64,000 bases of DNA, taken from NCBI GenBank assembly GCA_037576195.1, contig CM075104.1:2238775-2302774 (forward strand), given 5' to 3'. Below the pieces are notes generated by a model. That model searched no databases. It had not been told where the DNA came from and saw only the letters and a program-made list of their open reading frames with translations. The position numbers and the translations under genes are program-made. Source of the DNA: Phytoseiulus persimilis. Its lineage: Eukaryota > Arthropoda > Arachnida > Mesostigmata > Phytoseiidae. This document shows, piece by piece, positions 34,669-46,200 of the stretch. Within the stretch, counting starts at the first letter, position 1. Every line of letters starts with the position of its first letter.

Positions 34669-36237
34669 TTAGTCTCCCCAGGCGTTGTCCCATCCGGCTT
34701 GCTGGTGTTCTGGCGGTGCGGCTGTCAAAGGCTTGGACGTCTCAGCGGGGGGCTCCTGGAAGGAGGTCTGGTGGTTCTGGGACCCCTCGCATGCCTTGTA
34801 GTCCGGTTGACGTTTTGAGCCAGGTCCCTCAGTCATTGCCATGCTTTCGCCTTCTTTGTTCGAGTAGACGTTATTCAAACGCCAGAGGAGCGGTACATAG
34901 GCAAGACTCGTGATTGCGATGAATACGTTCAGAGCTGTGAAGCCGATAGACTCAACGATGCCGCCCGCGATGACGGGACCGATGGCGTAAGCCATGGAGT
35001 ACGAGATGTCCGCGATGGCGTAGATCGAACCGTACACGGATACGTAGCGATAGTCGACCAGGAAACCGAGCATCGGTAGAAGCGATGTGTCGACCATGGC
35101 GATCCCGAAGCAGATGCCGCTCAACGGGAAGAATAGGAACCAGTAGGATTTGGCGAATGGCACTAGGAAACAGCTGACTCCTTCGAGAGCCAATCCGAAC
35201 GCGGCCATGGCCCACTGGTACTGAGGATATCTCTCAGCAGCGATAACAGTGAGATAAACGCCGAGCACGTGTGGGATAAAAGCGGGCAGCCAGATGAGGC
35301 CAATTTGCCATTCCTCGGTGTGGAGGTTGTCTTTCATCCAGATCGCGATGGTGGGCTCGAGGAAGGCTAGAGACACGTTCGACATCATTAGCGCTCCGGC
35401 ACAGACGGCGATGAAGGGATCGACGAGGAGCACATGGATGGGAGTTCCTTTCGGTCGTTCCATGCCCAAGTCCTTCATCTGCTGTTTGACGGGTCTCATC
35501 ACAAACAGCAGCAGGATGCCATCGATGAGGCAGACCAGCGACAGGATAATGAACGGAACTTCTTTGCCCGCGAACTCGAACAGCAGTCCGCCGAAGGGCG
35601 GAGCCACGAGACATCCGAACGATATGAACGCGAGAGCTATGCCCAAAGCCCTCGAGCGCTCGGCTTCCTCGGTGAAGCGATCAGCGATCATGGCGAGACC
35701 GCCCGTGTCCGCAAACGCGGACCCGATACCTTGTAGAGAGCGGGCGAAAAACAGGACGCTATAAGATTGACCGCACGCGAATATTGCTGTCGACAGAAAC
35801 ATCACCGTCAGGCCGAACATCATCGGCAGGTCGTAGCCTATCCGGTCGATGACCGCTCCTGAGAATGGGTTGATGAGTAATTGTACCATAGCTTTCGAGG
35901 CGAACAGCATCCCTACGAAGCTCTCCTCGCCTTCGTACACCACACGGCCTCCGACTTTCTGCCAGATCCGCTCGATGCGTCCGGTCGTATTGAACGTGAC
36001 CACGCTCATGTTGCCACCTTCTCGATGCGTTTGCCACGACCCAATGTCGCGGAGGTACTGAGGTATGATGGGCACGATCACCATGTACAGCATGTTGTCG
36101 AGAAGTAGTGCGATACACACAATGATGAGGATGAGCTTCTTCTGTTTGACGGGATCTTCCGCCTTCTCCATGAACGTCTTCCATACCGTGGCCGTGTCCG
36201 TATTCAGAACCGGAATCGGAATCGCAGGCACGGGCAT
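34669..36237 (-). CDS. Vesicular acetylcholine transporter (VAChT), intronless
   Basis: Exchanges vesicular protons for cytosolic acetylcholine to fill synaptic vesicles; a 12-helix major facilitator protein. I start it at the first ATG of the frame (36235-36237), giving 522 residues; the frame stays open upstream without another ATG. Visible features are a cytosolic N-terminus, TM1 (about 35-58) with Asp47 in LLLDNMLYM, a lumenal loop with two N-glycosylation sites (Asn76, Asn83), TM2 with Lys115, the RSLQGIGSAFADTGGLAMIADRF block (TM4, 166-188) and the RALGIALAFISFG block (TM5). TM10 has Asp383 and TM11 Asp410 (AIADISYS). The spacing of the last two and their contexts match the acidic residues known to matter in the mammalian protein. 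The hydrophilic tail (about 455-522) holds sorting signals in this family. One uninterrupted exon on the same strand as ChAT and upstream of it is the conserved cholinergic locus layout. Confidence 0.97.
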   Translation of the reverse strand: MPVPAIPIPVLNTDTATVWKTFMEKAEDPVKQKKLILIIVCIALLLDNMLYMVIVPIIPQYLRDIGSWQTHREGGNMSVVTFNTTGRIERIWQKVGGRVVYEGEESFVGMLFASKAMVQLLINPFSGAVIDRIGYDLPMMFGLTVMFLSTAIFACGQSYSVLFFARSLQGIGSAFADTGGLAMIADRFTEEAERSRALGIALAFISFGCLVAPPFGGLLFEFAGKEVPFIILSLVCLIDGILLLFVMRPVKQQMKDLGMERPKGTPIHVLLVDPFIAVCAGALMMSNVSLAFLEPTIAIWMKDNLHTEEWQIGLIWLPAFIPHVLGVYLTVIAAERYPQYQWAMAAFGLALEGVSCFLVPFAKSYWFLFFPLSGICFGIAMVDTSLLPMLGFLVDYRYVSVYGSIYAIADISYSMAYAIGPVIAGGIVESIGFTALNVFIAITSLAYVPLLWRLNNVYSNKEGESMAMTEGPGSKRQPDYKACEGSQNHQTSFQEPPAETSKPLTAAPPEHQQAGWDNAWGD

Positions 36238-36468
36238 CGTGCCGAAGAGATCGTCAGGAGCGGGACGAGAGATCAACCGGGAGATAGACGGTCCGTGATT
36301 TTCGTGAAATCGGCCCCTTCCTGGGAGACGGCCTGCTCGATGGTGGGCTGCTGGGTTGACTCACGGCTGTTAGCCGACTCGCGAATGGGCCACCGCTGAC
36401 TTCTGCAAGAGAGGATGAGCTCAGAGAGTGCTTGTTTCGTAAGTTCCGTAGGGGAGGCAGCAGACCTC

Positions 36469-36471
36469 ACC
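36469..36471 (-). promoter_or_regulatory. Candidate splice donor upstream of VAChT
   Basis: The minus strand reads TTCAGG then GTGAGG here, a fair donor about 235 bp upstream of the VAChT start. In a cholinergic locus a 5' exon upstream of VAChT is spliced across it to ChAT, and a donor in this position would suit that. No transcript evidence is available. Confidence 0.25.
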
Positions 36472-39400
36472 CTGAATTCACCGCTAACGGTCTCTTAACT
36501 CCAACTCTGGGAGCAAGCATCTCTGAAGCCCATGTCTCTCTGCCAGGTCATACGCCTGATGCCCCACAGCTCCCGGCCAACGCAGTGAATTCAGGGTTTG
36601 AGTCTTGGCCTCCGGTGATCATCGTTCAGATCATGGTCGTCGAAGTCTGAACGACTTTCGGAGAATGATCCGAAGGAGCCCAAGAAAAAGAAGGGTCAAC
36701 AGCAGGATGATGTCCAGAACAAGTTTTGGAACGCCGAGTGGAAAGGAAGGGCAGAGCTGAGTCAGGACTAAATACTGATAGGACGCGTAGTCGGGAACTC
36801 ATCCAGCCAATGCTCCACTGTCATTTTGAAGCTCAGCGATAAGCTCTCAAATTCTCCGGGAAACTCTCCGGGTTGCGCTCCTGAGTAGTACTTGCGCAGG
36901 TCGCCAACAGCTGGGACTGACGACAATCTTTTCCATTACCTCACCTGTTCGAAATTCACGCCCTGCTTTCAATCAGGTTCTCGACAATCTATTATTTATC
37001 AGGGATTCCCCATTCTCATTTCTACTGCTGGAACTAGCGGGCTTAGATGTTGTTGTTCCCCTGGCTCCGCTCTCGCATTAGTTGAAAAGAGCATTTAGTT
37101 TGTTCTCAGCCGATTTCAAAACTCATTTAATGCTTTGTTTGACCGACTTATATGGATAAGGGGGAACACTCATGCGGGTAAGCGAGCGAGCAGACAGGTA
37201 GGCACACATTGCGACGAGAGGGTGAGTTTGAGAACCAACCTACCCGCCCGCCTACCCGGTTTGCCTGGCTGAGCCCGCAGAATCTAGGAACGTGGACTCG
37301 TGCAAACAGGAGTTGTCGGCAAAGCAAGGACCACAGTAGCAGGTGTTCATACTCCTGGGTAGGGACAACAGAGAACAAGGAGCCTGCTCCGCTTGTCTGC
37401 CAGGCCACCCGTGTGTGCATAAGATATATATGCACGACGGCGGCTCAGATGGTCTGGCTCCCACTTCAGGAGAATTCCCCTCACCCCTAAGCTCAATTCA
37501 GTCTTCGCTTTCCTCCTCTCTCTCTATCTCTCTCGCACCGTATTCTCCCCCTGTCTTGAGTGAGGAGAATAGAAAGAATTGAATGTGGGCAGGGTTGATT
37601 ATAGAACGAATTATTATTGCTCTCCTCTACGTTCATTAGTTACTAACGAGCTGGCTCGAATGTTGCGTCGCTCCGGCTGAGTCTCTCCCCTTTTCAGCCA
37701 AGTACAGCCACGATAAGTACGTCAGTTTTCCGTTGGTTACCGCCGCACGCGGATCGCATGCTAAGTGCGCTCAGGGGGAATAGGGTCGGCCGCGACATCA
37801 TCACCGAAGACTTCTTGTTCCCGAAGCCCCGAAACCGTACAGGCTCAGGAGGATTCGGTGACCGGGCAGGAGAGTGGGTGAGCAGACCGAGGCTAACAGG
37901 ACGGGTGCTATGGTTATTTTCAATTCTTCCTCTTGCTTTCATTCGTTCTTTGTGGGATCACGTCTGCGGACCCTGTATTCTCATGCGGTGGCAGGGATTC
38001 CAAGCACGTCGCTCATAAATGTCAGAGTCTCACATTCGTGCGATGCAGTAAGTCATTTATTCGTGGAGTCGCCCCGCCTCCCCCAACTGCCTCGCTGCGG
38101 CTGCAGCTGTCCCGAGCAATGTCGGTAGCAAAGCAGCTGAGTGAGTCGATGTTGTGATTGACCGAGCAAGCCGGCCAGCTCGCCGCAGTGAGTCCGCGCA
38201 ATGAGAATTAGTCTTTGAACGTCGAATCGCAGCGGCAGCTCCCAGGTAACTTCGTTTACGACATGGGCACGCGTTCCGAGGAAGGCCATAAAGACAAGTG
38301 GCGAATGAGATTTATGTTTATGGATCTCCGCTCCCCCTCCCCATGTCCCTCCAGCGCCTCCCATCTGCCCCTTACATACTTCAAGAAAGCATCTTGTGAG
38401 CCAACTTCGCAATCTACGCAATGAAAAACCTCCGTCGTGCACTCTGTTGCCAGTTCGCCGTTGAAGCGTGCGAGCGAGAGGATAGCAGCTCTATTACTGC
38501 TGCAGCGTCGGAACACAGGAGCCGACGGCTGTAAAACACCCAGCCACGGACAGATTCGTGATCAACGGGACACAAACTCAAGCTGATTCCTCCCGTTCCG
38601 AGTCTGTTTGGTTCAGAGGAATTTCAGAAGTCGTCCAGGGGACGGTCTCATTGGAGTAGATTTCGCTCCTGATACTCGACGGCGGAAAACCGCCCATAGG
38701 GCATGTTCTACCCGGACCTCGTGAGATATTTACATTAGAGCCGATAACTCCGACCCCAGGAGTCTCGCCCCCTCGTTCGGGGTCACGTTGCTGATCACGT
38801 TGAACCAGTACTTTCCGTATGAAGATGGCTGTCGGTCGAGCAGGGAGTGGAAAGCTTAAAAAATATAACGACACCAGATCTGAACTTTGATGCAGAGCTT
38901 GGCAAAAGTCTACGAAGAGAACGTTGCCATGGCTCCGGGCAAGGCACAGTGGTAAATTGGATTACAAACGGCTGGCCTCATTGAATTAGCCGCCGCGGCC
39001 GCCGCCAGTTGTAGCTGCGGTCGTAGAAGTGGCGGCGGCACTGTTCTTGTGGGCTCGCTGGCTGGCGGGGTGGTGGGCTTGTATAAGCCACAACACACTC
39101 TCACCCAAGACATACTCGGATGCGGCACGCACGCGCGCTCACATCGCACACAACATGTGTCTCTAGTTCGTTATCTCGAATATGGCGTTATTCTTCCGCC
39201 GTATCTCTCTCAAGCATCGACATCGTTTCGTGGACCGTTCTCCAGCCGATTAAAGGGGAAGAAAACGAGGAAAATCTATCGGAGATCCCTCGCAGCTCGC
39301 AGCTCATCTGGGAGTTCCGACGGAGTTTGTTGCGTCCGATCAGCTGATTCGCGGAGTTCATATCCGTCGATCAAGGCTGACGGCACGGCGTCGAGTTCAT

Positions 39401-42400
39401 CGACGATCTGCTTGCAGCGGGCTCCGTGAATTAGCAGGGCTCGGTGTTTACGCCACCTATTATGTGATTTTCCCTTTGTCGTTGTGAATTGAACATGCGT
39501 TCATTTACCTGTTCACTCTTCTTTGCTGAGCGCTGCCGTACCCCTCGTGAGGCCTCATAACCCCATCCCCATCCTCGCGCGAGCACCACCTCAGCCGCGA
39601 TCCTCTCGAGGGATCCAGCGCTGCTGCTCCTGCCGCTGTTAAATGCCAAATCTAATAAGGGAGTTTACTTTTAATTATTTCAACGAGCTGCTCGAATCCT
39701 TTGCCGCGCCGACGAACAGACGGGCGAGCGAAACTAAGCTCAACTCAAACAACGGATTTGGTCATAAAACTCACTAAGAAGCCCCCTCCGAGCGAGTTCA
39801 CAGTGAACTATTCCGGACCGGAACGCTCTGTGACCACTCTGAGATGAAGAGCCAGCCAGCCAGCCTCCTTATGCATGCTCACGTTTCATTCTAGAGCAGA
39901 GATTCTGATTCAATGGGGCGATACCATTTCCAACCACTCCGCGATGGGAGCCGTTCCCTGCTCGCGGTTTGAGATCGCGGATCGTTTTTTCAACTCTTGG
40001 CGGCGGTAGCGAGAGCGAATGCAAATCTGTCCCAGGCTCGGGAAACCGTGAGCCTTCACCGTTTCACGCGTGGTTCCGATTTATCCCTCCTGGTGTAGAG
40101 ATGATACGAGCTCTGAACTTGGACAACGCTAGAAACGAGGTCATAGAAGGCACAAGACCTAGGATGCGCTCATGATCAAGAACAATTCGAAGGAAGCAGC
40201 GCGTACGGTCTCGAGAGTGCTGCGATCTTTTGTGCCCAAGATGAATAGGATGAACAAGTTCATGAATTAATAAACGAGAGCACAGACGAGCTACTGGACG
40301 ACCAGACCGCCCATCGCAGAGAGGAGCGATCGATGGAGTAAGCCACGACGAGCCGAGTTTTCATTGTCATTGTTTTGCTCGTCTCGAGTAGGCTCGCATG
40401 CTGTTGTCGTGCGGCGGACAACTCCATGTGGGACTCCGTGTGAGCTCGCCTGTTCAGCGTGCATGCGTATAGGTATACGTGCGTTTTCGGCACGCGAGGC
40501 AGCCTGAGTGAGCGCATTGGTCGTCGTCTGTTTTCTTCCCGTTGTACAGCAGGATACGATCGGTCGAGGTGCTCGTCGGAGGGACTCGGCCCTGCACGTT
40601 GTGCACGGCCGCCGGGCACGCTGTCGGACCGCTGCTAGTGAGCTCGGTCCGCGTGAGCGAGCTCCGATCGATCGATCGTAGCTCACTCACTTCTCCTGAG
40701 TCAACGTATCGACCGCAGTCGGAGCTCAACGTAATAGACACTCCACTGTCTGGGGAGGACAAGCCCGCTCGAAAACCTGCTCAGCCGGTCGCCCACTCGT
40801 CGTCGTATTCAGCGAACAATCGACTACGACGGCTCTAATATCCACGGAGAATTTCTCGAGAAATATCTTCCATTGGCGCATGCACGCTTCCCCTGGAGCG
40901 ACTGCTCGCGGATACTCCTCTGCATGTAGTCGGCCTCCAGGTTGAATGACTGGATGTCCTGATGACCCTTGTGCCTTGCACGGCGAACAGGAAATGAGTT
41001 GTCCCGCAATGTAAGGCCTGCTGTGCCTGTTTTGTTACGCAACGGCTCGTCTGGTGGAACGCTGTCGTCATCAACTCTGTTTGGGGAACACCCGAGTTTT
41101 CTTTTCTCCTCTCCCCGGACGGTCTCTGCAGAGCTCGTCGACAAGCGGCCAATGAATTGCCGGAGTTCTGGCGACGTTGTCGTCGAGAAACTCGGAGCTC
41201 GCCGAAATCGTGCCGGATCTCGGATTTCTGGGCTGGCTTATTGTCACGCGATTGCAAACTACAGCACGATATCAGGAAATGCTAGGAGGGAGGCAACAGA
41301 CTGATGAACGTGATTCGCGGGTTCACAGAGCAAACAAGGAGCATGCGCCAAAAGTGGTGATTCATTCAGAGGTCCGCGGCGGTATTCAGCTTCAGTCGAA
41401 CGTCCGGCTCCTTCGCGAGGCCAGCGCAGACTCCGGCTCAGCCGGCTACTCAGTCGGAAAGCCAGCTGCATCGATCCCTTTGACTCAACTTCTAGAGTTA
41501 CCTCAAGTCACGTGTGCGAGCCACCCGGGGGGGCTAGGGGTCGGCTCACTCCCAGCTATTCCGCTACGGCGTTAGCCACCCTGTCGGCAATCCCCGCAGC
41601 TATTCCAGCGACTTTGCTGCCGCCGCGATTCGCCTTCCCTGCCCCATTAGAGGGAAGCCTCCCTCGAGTCGAGGGTGTTCTCGGCTATTTAATCCTCGCA
41701 GAGTCCACAGATACTCGTACGCAAAGGAAAAACGGTGCCGCCCACGGCCGGGCTCGGTTCCCTCTTGCCAGGGATTATCTCCGACCTATGAGCAAACGAT
41801 AATTCCATTTGATGAGTAGAACAACCAGCAGCGAGTAGCTCTGGCGGTTCTCTCAAGTTTCCGGCGTCGAACTGATGAATTGGAGATGAACTCCGATTCG
41901 TGGACAACCTCCGAAATGAACTGAGCGCAGAGTTTCGGCATACGCCGTGTACCCAAGAGCACTTTCAGAATTGGTTCTCGTTCTCTCGGACGAGATGAGG
42001 ATGTGTACACGAGAGCGCCCAATCAATTTGCTCTCAAAAGCAATCTTCACTTCGGAAGGAGGGCTAGAGAGGGCACAAAGTTGACTTGACTTCACTTTAG
42101 ACGGAAGTCGAGCCACCTCTTGACGGAAGCGGAAGAGGAAATTTGAACAACGAAGACCTGTTCCCTCATCGCGCTTCCTTCCGACGCTTTTTTGCCCCCA
42201 CCGACGGCTGCGTGCGTCCATCTCTCACAACGAGAAAGCTCTCTACGGGTCAGCCCCTGCCGCGGAGTTCATCTTTACTCCAGTCAATCAGCTGATCGGG
42301 TCATTGGTTTTGTCAATACGATTTGCGCAGCCCTCCCCCCATCCATCCCCTAGTGCCGAGAGGAAACCCAGCAGGTTGTCGCTATTAAGCATGTAGCATT

Positions 42401-43194
42401 CAATGATTGAAACGCTCCCCACTGTCGCTGTCCAAAGACTTCGGACCGCGATTACTTCCTCGTCTTCCATCTGCCGGAGAAATAACGAGAAGGGAGCGGC
42501 AGACAGGCAGAATAAGGGACGAGGCGTGAGCAGCTGAGCACCCAACAGGATCCGAAGCGCACCCGCCCCCGCCGCCACATGCAGGAACAAGCATCCAGGA
42601 GCTCATACATACAGAGACACACGACCTCAAAAACAAGCTGGACTGCCAAGACCGAACCCGTGCGATGCTTCGCCAATTCCCAATCGTATCGGCAGTCGGC
42701 TCAGACTTGCTCCTCAATTTTTCGTTTTTTTCCTCTTCTCTTCAAACGAACGACGACGAGGAGGAAGTTTTTCATCTCGCGTGCTTTCGGTCAGAACCCC
42801 TCGCTCGCATCGAGGCTGAACTGGGAGCTGATTGGAAGATTGGATACCATATGGGACTTAGGTAGCAGGTACCTCTGCAGCCTGAGTTTGAGCACAGGTT
42901 CCCCGAGGAGCCTGAGAGTGCTTTCTCTTTTCGTTTCGAAGGTCCCTCATCCACCAAGATCCAGGATGATCATGGTCCTGACGAAAACTTTGGATGCCTG
43001 CTTCTGAGGGGTCGAGTCAACAACGAGGACGATGCGAAGTGTGAGAACTCCAGACCGACAAAGGTGTGCCCTAGCAATCCGAACGCGTTGCAGCCCCGTC
43101 TGTCAAACGATCGGTTTGAAATGTGAGGGGTGATCAGACGGACGAGGGGAACGTGTGAAGTCTTGAACTTGTCATCACGCTACTCGTCCGATAT

Positions 43195-43205
43195 GGGGGG
43201 GGGGG
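43195..43205. repeat. Homopolymer G run
   Basis: Eleven consecutive G on the + strand. Confidence 0.88.
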
Positions 43206-46200
43206 TTAGGGGAGCGCATTAGGATTCCACCGGGCTTGTCAGCGGAGTCTGTCCCTGAGGGCCTTTCGTGACAGGACTCATCTCAGAACCTACGATCAAA
43301 CCGCGCAGACTCCAGCCCGCGAATCCTAGCCACGTCGACAACTAGAACGCTAGCGTTCTCAGGAGATTTCGGCGACAGTCCGCGGGACTGACAACGGCGG
43401 TGCCAAAATGCATTGTGGTTTCCCCGAGTCCCGTCGCCATTCAGAGCCCGGAGCGCGACCCGAGCAACGAAACAAGCGGTGAGAGAATGGAGCTCGGCTC
43501 GACCCACTTATCTGTATCGTATGTCCCTCACCTCAGTGAGCGCCTAATAGGGAGAATCATCGTGTAAAGAGGGATCTGCTCGAGGGAGCCGGCGAGATGG
43601 ATCATCATCGTCGTCATCATCTTAGCAAGGGTGTATGTTTGGTCCGTCTGGCGGTCGTTCGGGTTGCGATGGTCTGGTCTGCCGAATTGCCCCTCCGCCG
43701 ACGATAGTGCGGCTCACAGTGGCCAGCCCACTCACACAACAGACCGAGCGGGCGGGCGGAAGGAAGCAAACCAACTATTGCGGTCTCTCGCATGGTTCAA
43801 CAAGCGCGTCCGTCGACTCTTGACACAACTGCGTCGGATTGCGACGATAGGCGGAATATTCGATGCACTGTGCGACACAAAGCCGTCCATGATCGTTCGA
43901 CACTACTGACACCATCGTCGAATTGCAACAGTCCCGCGATCGAAAATAACAAAAGAACTGATGACAGTATTGAGACCTACTAGGCACTCTCCATTGATTA
44001 GTACAATTCTGCTGCGGGCAAGACCCGACGTTCGATACTCATCCGAGCATGCCACGCGTGCTCTAGTTGGATTGTTGGATCTCTACGTTGCTTTCGCATG
44101 CTACGCGGGCGATTGCTCGTTCTCGCTTTCTCAACCTTTCGAAGAAGCTCCTGAATACGTTGACAGAAACAACTGATTGTCAAGAAATCTTCGGGAAACC
44201 GCGCGAGCCAGCCTGCCTCGGAACGAATCGAGTTTCGAGAGTTATTCTCAAGGAATCGCTGTCGATGCGTTGATATTCCTGAAGACGAACACTCAAGGGG
44301 ACAAGAGGTTGGCAATAGAGATCCTCACGCCACGCCGTGTACGATGCGCTGCGTCACGAGCCATGGGCTTCGCAGAGGACTCGAGTTGTGTGTTTCGGAA
44401 TCAGGCAACTCTCTGTTCGGCGTTGTCAACTCTCTGTCTCCCCGTTCTCATCCGCTTCTCGGACTCGGGCAGTTCAAAGCTGCCGAGTTTGACAGGAGTC
44501 CGATCATTCTTACCGAGTAGATAGTTCCCCACATAGCCTCATTAGAGCTGCTGCGATGTAGGGGTGTCTGACTTGGGAACGAAAAGCGACAAACTAGCTG
44601 ACTACGAGGCAGCAGTATGCGTCATGCCAATCGTCGTTCAGATTATCCTGCCAACTAAGACCCGGTCGTGTGCCCTGCTTCAATTATCGCTCATTTTTCG
44701 AGACCTCCTTCGGGCGCAGGTGTCTGAAGGCGTCCTGTAATCCTACAGGGCTCAAGACTCGGCGCAGAGGCGCGGCACTGCAGTCGGCCGCTTCGTTTGT
44801 CTGCCTAAGGATCGTCCGGGTTCGGGCGAGTGGACGAGGATTGTGTAGCACGCGACACCCGCGCGAATGGAGCTTCTCCAAAGCCGCTCGCTCAACTCCT
44901 GTGTAATGTGAGCAAACGGCGGACGAAGCCGCGATTACGATCACTCAGCAAATGACGTTCACAAACTTCGCAGCCGGAGCTAGTTTTCCGGAGCGTCTCC
45001 TGTGTGTGAGGTATGCCCAACATCATGTTTTCTCAGGACTCTCTGTGGTACTCGATGGATCGTTGGAGTTGAGAACGAATGACAGGAGAAGGTCACCGAG
45101 TGAACGACGCACTGTAGATCGAGTGAAGAACTGTTGGAGACGATTTGACTACTTCCATTTCTCTGTTCCCCGCTCCTCGCTCTTTATTGAGCTTTGGGGT
45201 TCGGCGGTTCAATTTCTTGAACTACGAAGTTCAAACAGCGCGCTGATTCTAGTAGGAAGGCGTCTTCCGGCGCGCTCTCCGGGTTCTGAAGTCCAGAACA
45301 GAATTCCAAGAAACAGAATTATGACTTTCGTGAAGTCACGAAGTCATCAAACATGTAAAATCCAACGATAGAAGCCGATACTAATCCAATAATTCGGAAC
45401 GACACTGACCGAACGGCTCAGCGGAAAAACGCTTAGCGATGAAATTGACCGAATTGATCGAAACTCCAATCCAGGTATCGAGACTGATATAATCTCTGCC
45501 TGGCGTGTTTCGCTTCATTCCGAACTCCTCGTTTCCGACCCCGCCCCTCGCGTCGGTTCGGGTACCAACTCTTGGCAGATTTTGACGAAAGTCCGCATAA
45601 ACTCGTGAGGAAGCGCTTTTCCGCAGCACCGGATGCCTCCGAACGCGGGCTTAGCCGTTCGACTCTGATCTATCTCGTGTGAACTACTCTACCCCGAACC
45701 CTTCACCTAGCAACCTGAGAATGAGCGAACTTCGGGAAAAAAATCTACTCACCACGGTATCCTGTTGAGACAAGAGAATTTTACCGGTCCGTCTCCCGGA
45801 ACTGTGCAACCAACGGTTTGAAGTGTCCAGCCAGTTGGTTTATCGTCCGGATGTCCTGGATGTCGCGGGACTCAGGGAGGTACGGAGATGGTGCTCATCT
45901 TCTGCGTCTGCCTCAACTCTGGTCAGCGGCCGTCTTGCGTGGCCTCCTGCGGGTGAATCCCGCTGCTCCTGCGACTCGCTTTGCAGGCAAGCAGGCAGGC
46001 GGCAGTCCGACAGACTGGCTCGCTGGCTAGCTCCTTCCGTTGGTAGGCAGGCAGCCAGCCAGCCAGTTGTTGGGGCTGGACGGGTGGCACGATGGCTGGC
46101 GGTTGGGGCTCCCGCTCGGAGCACGCTGCAAGAGGTTCGCTCTTTCGATCCCCTCGCACTCCACCAGTCGGGCCCGCAGAGCTCGTGACGTCACGCCCAA

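Noticed and set aside
35294-35764. Plus-strand frame of 156 codons
   Set aside because: It is antisense to the VAChT coding sequence and explained as its shadow.
36238-36276. Extending VAChT upstream by 13 residues
   Set aside because: The extension would begin with TTG. The first ATG is at 36235-36237, and the extra residues show no family conservation that I can judge.
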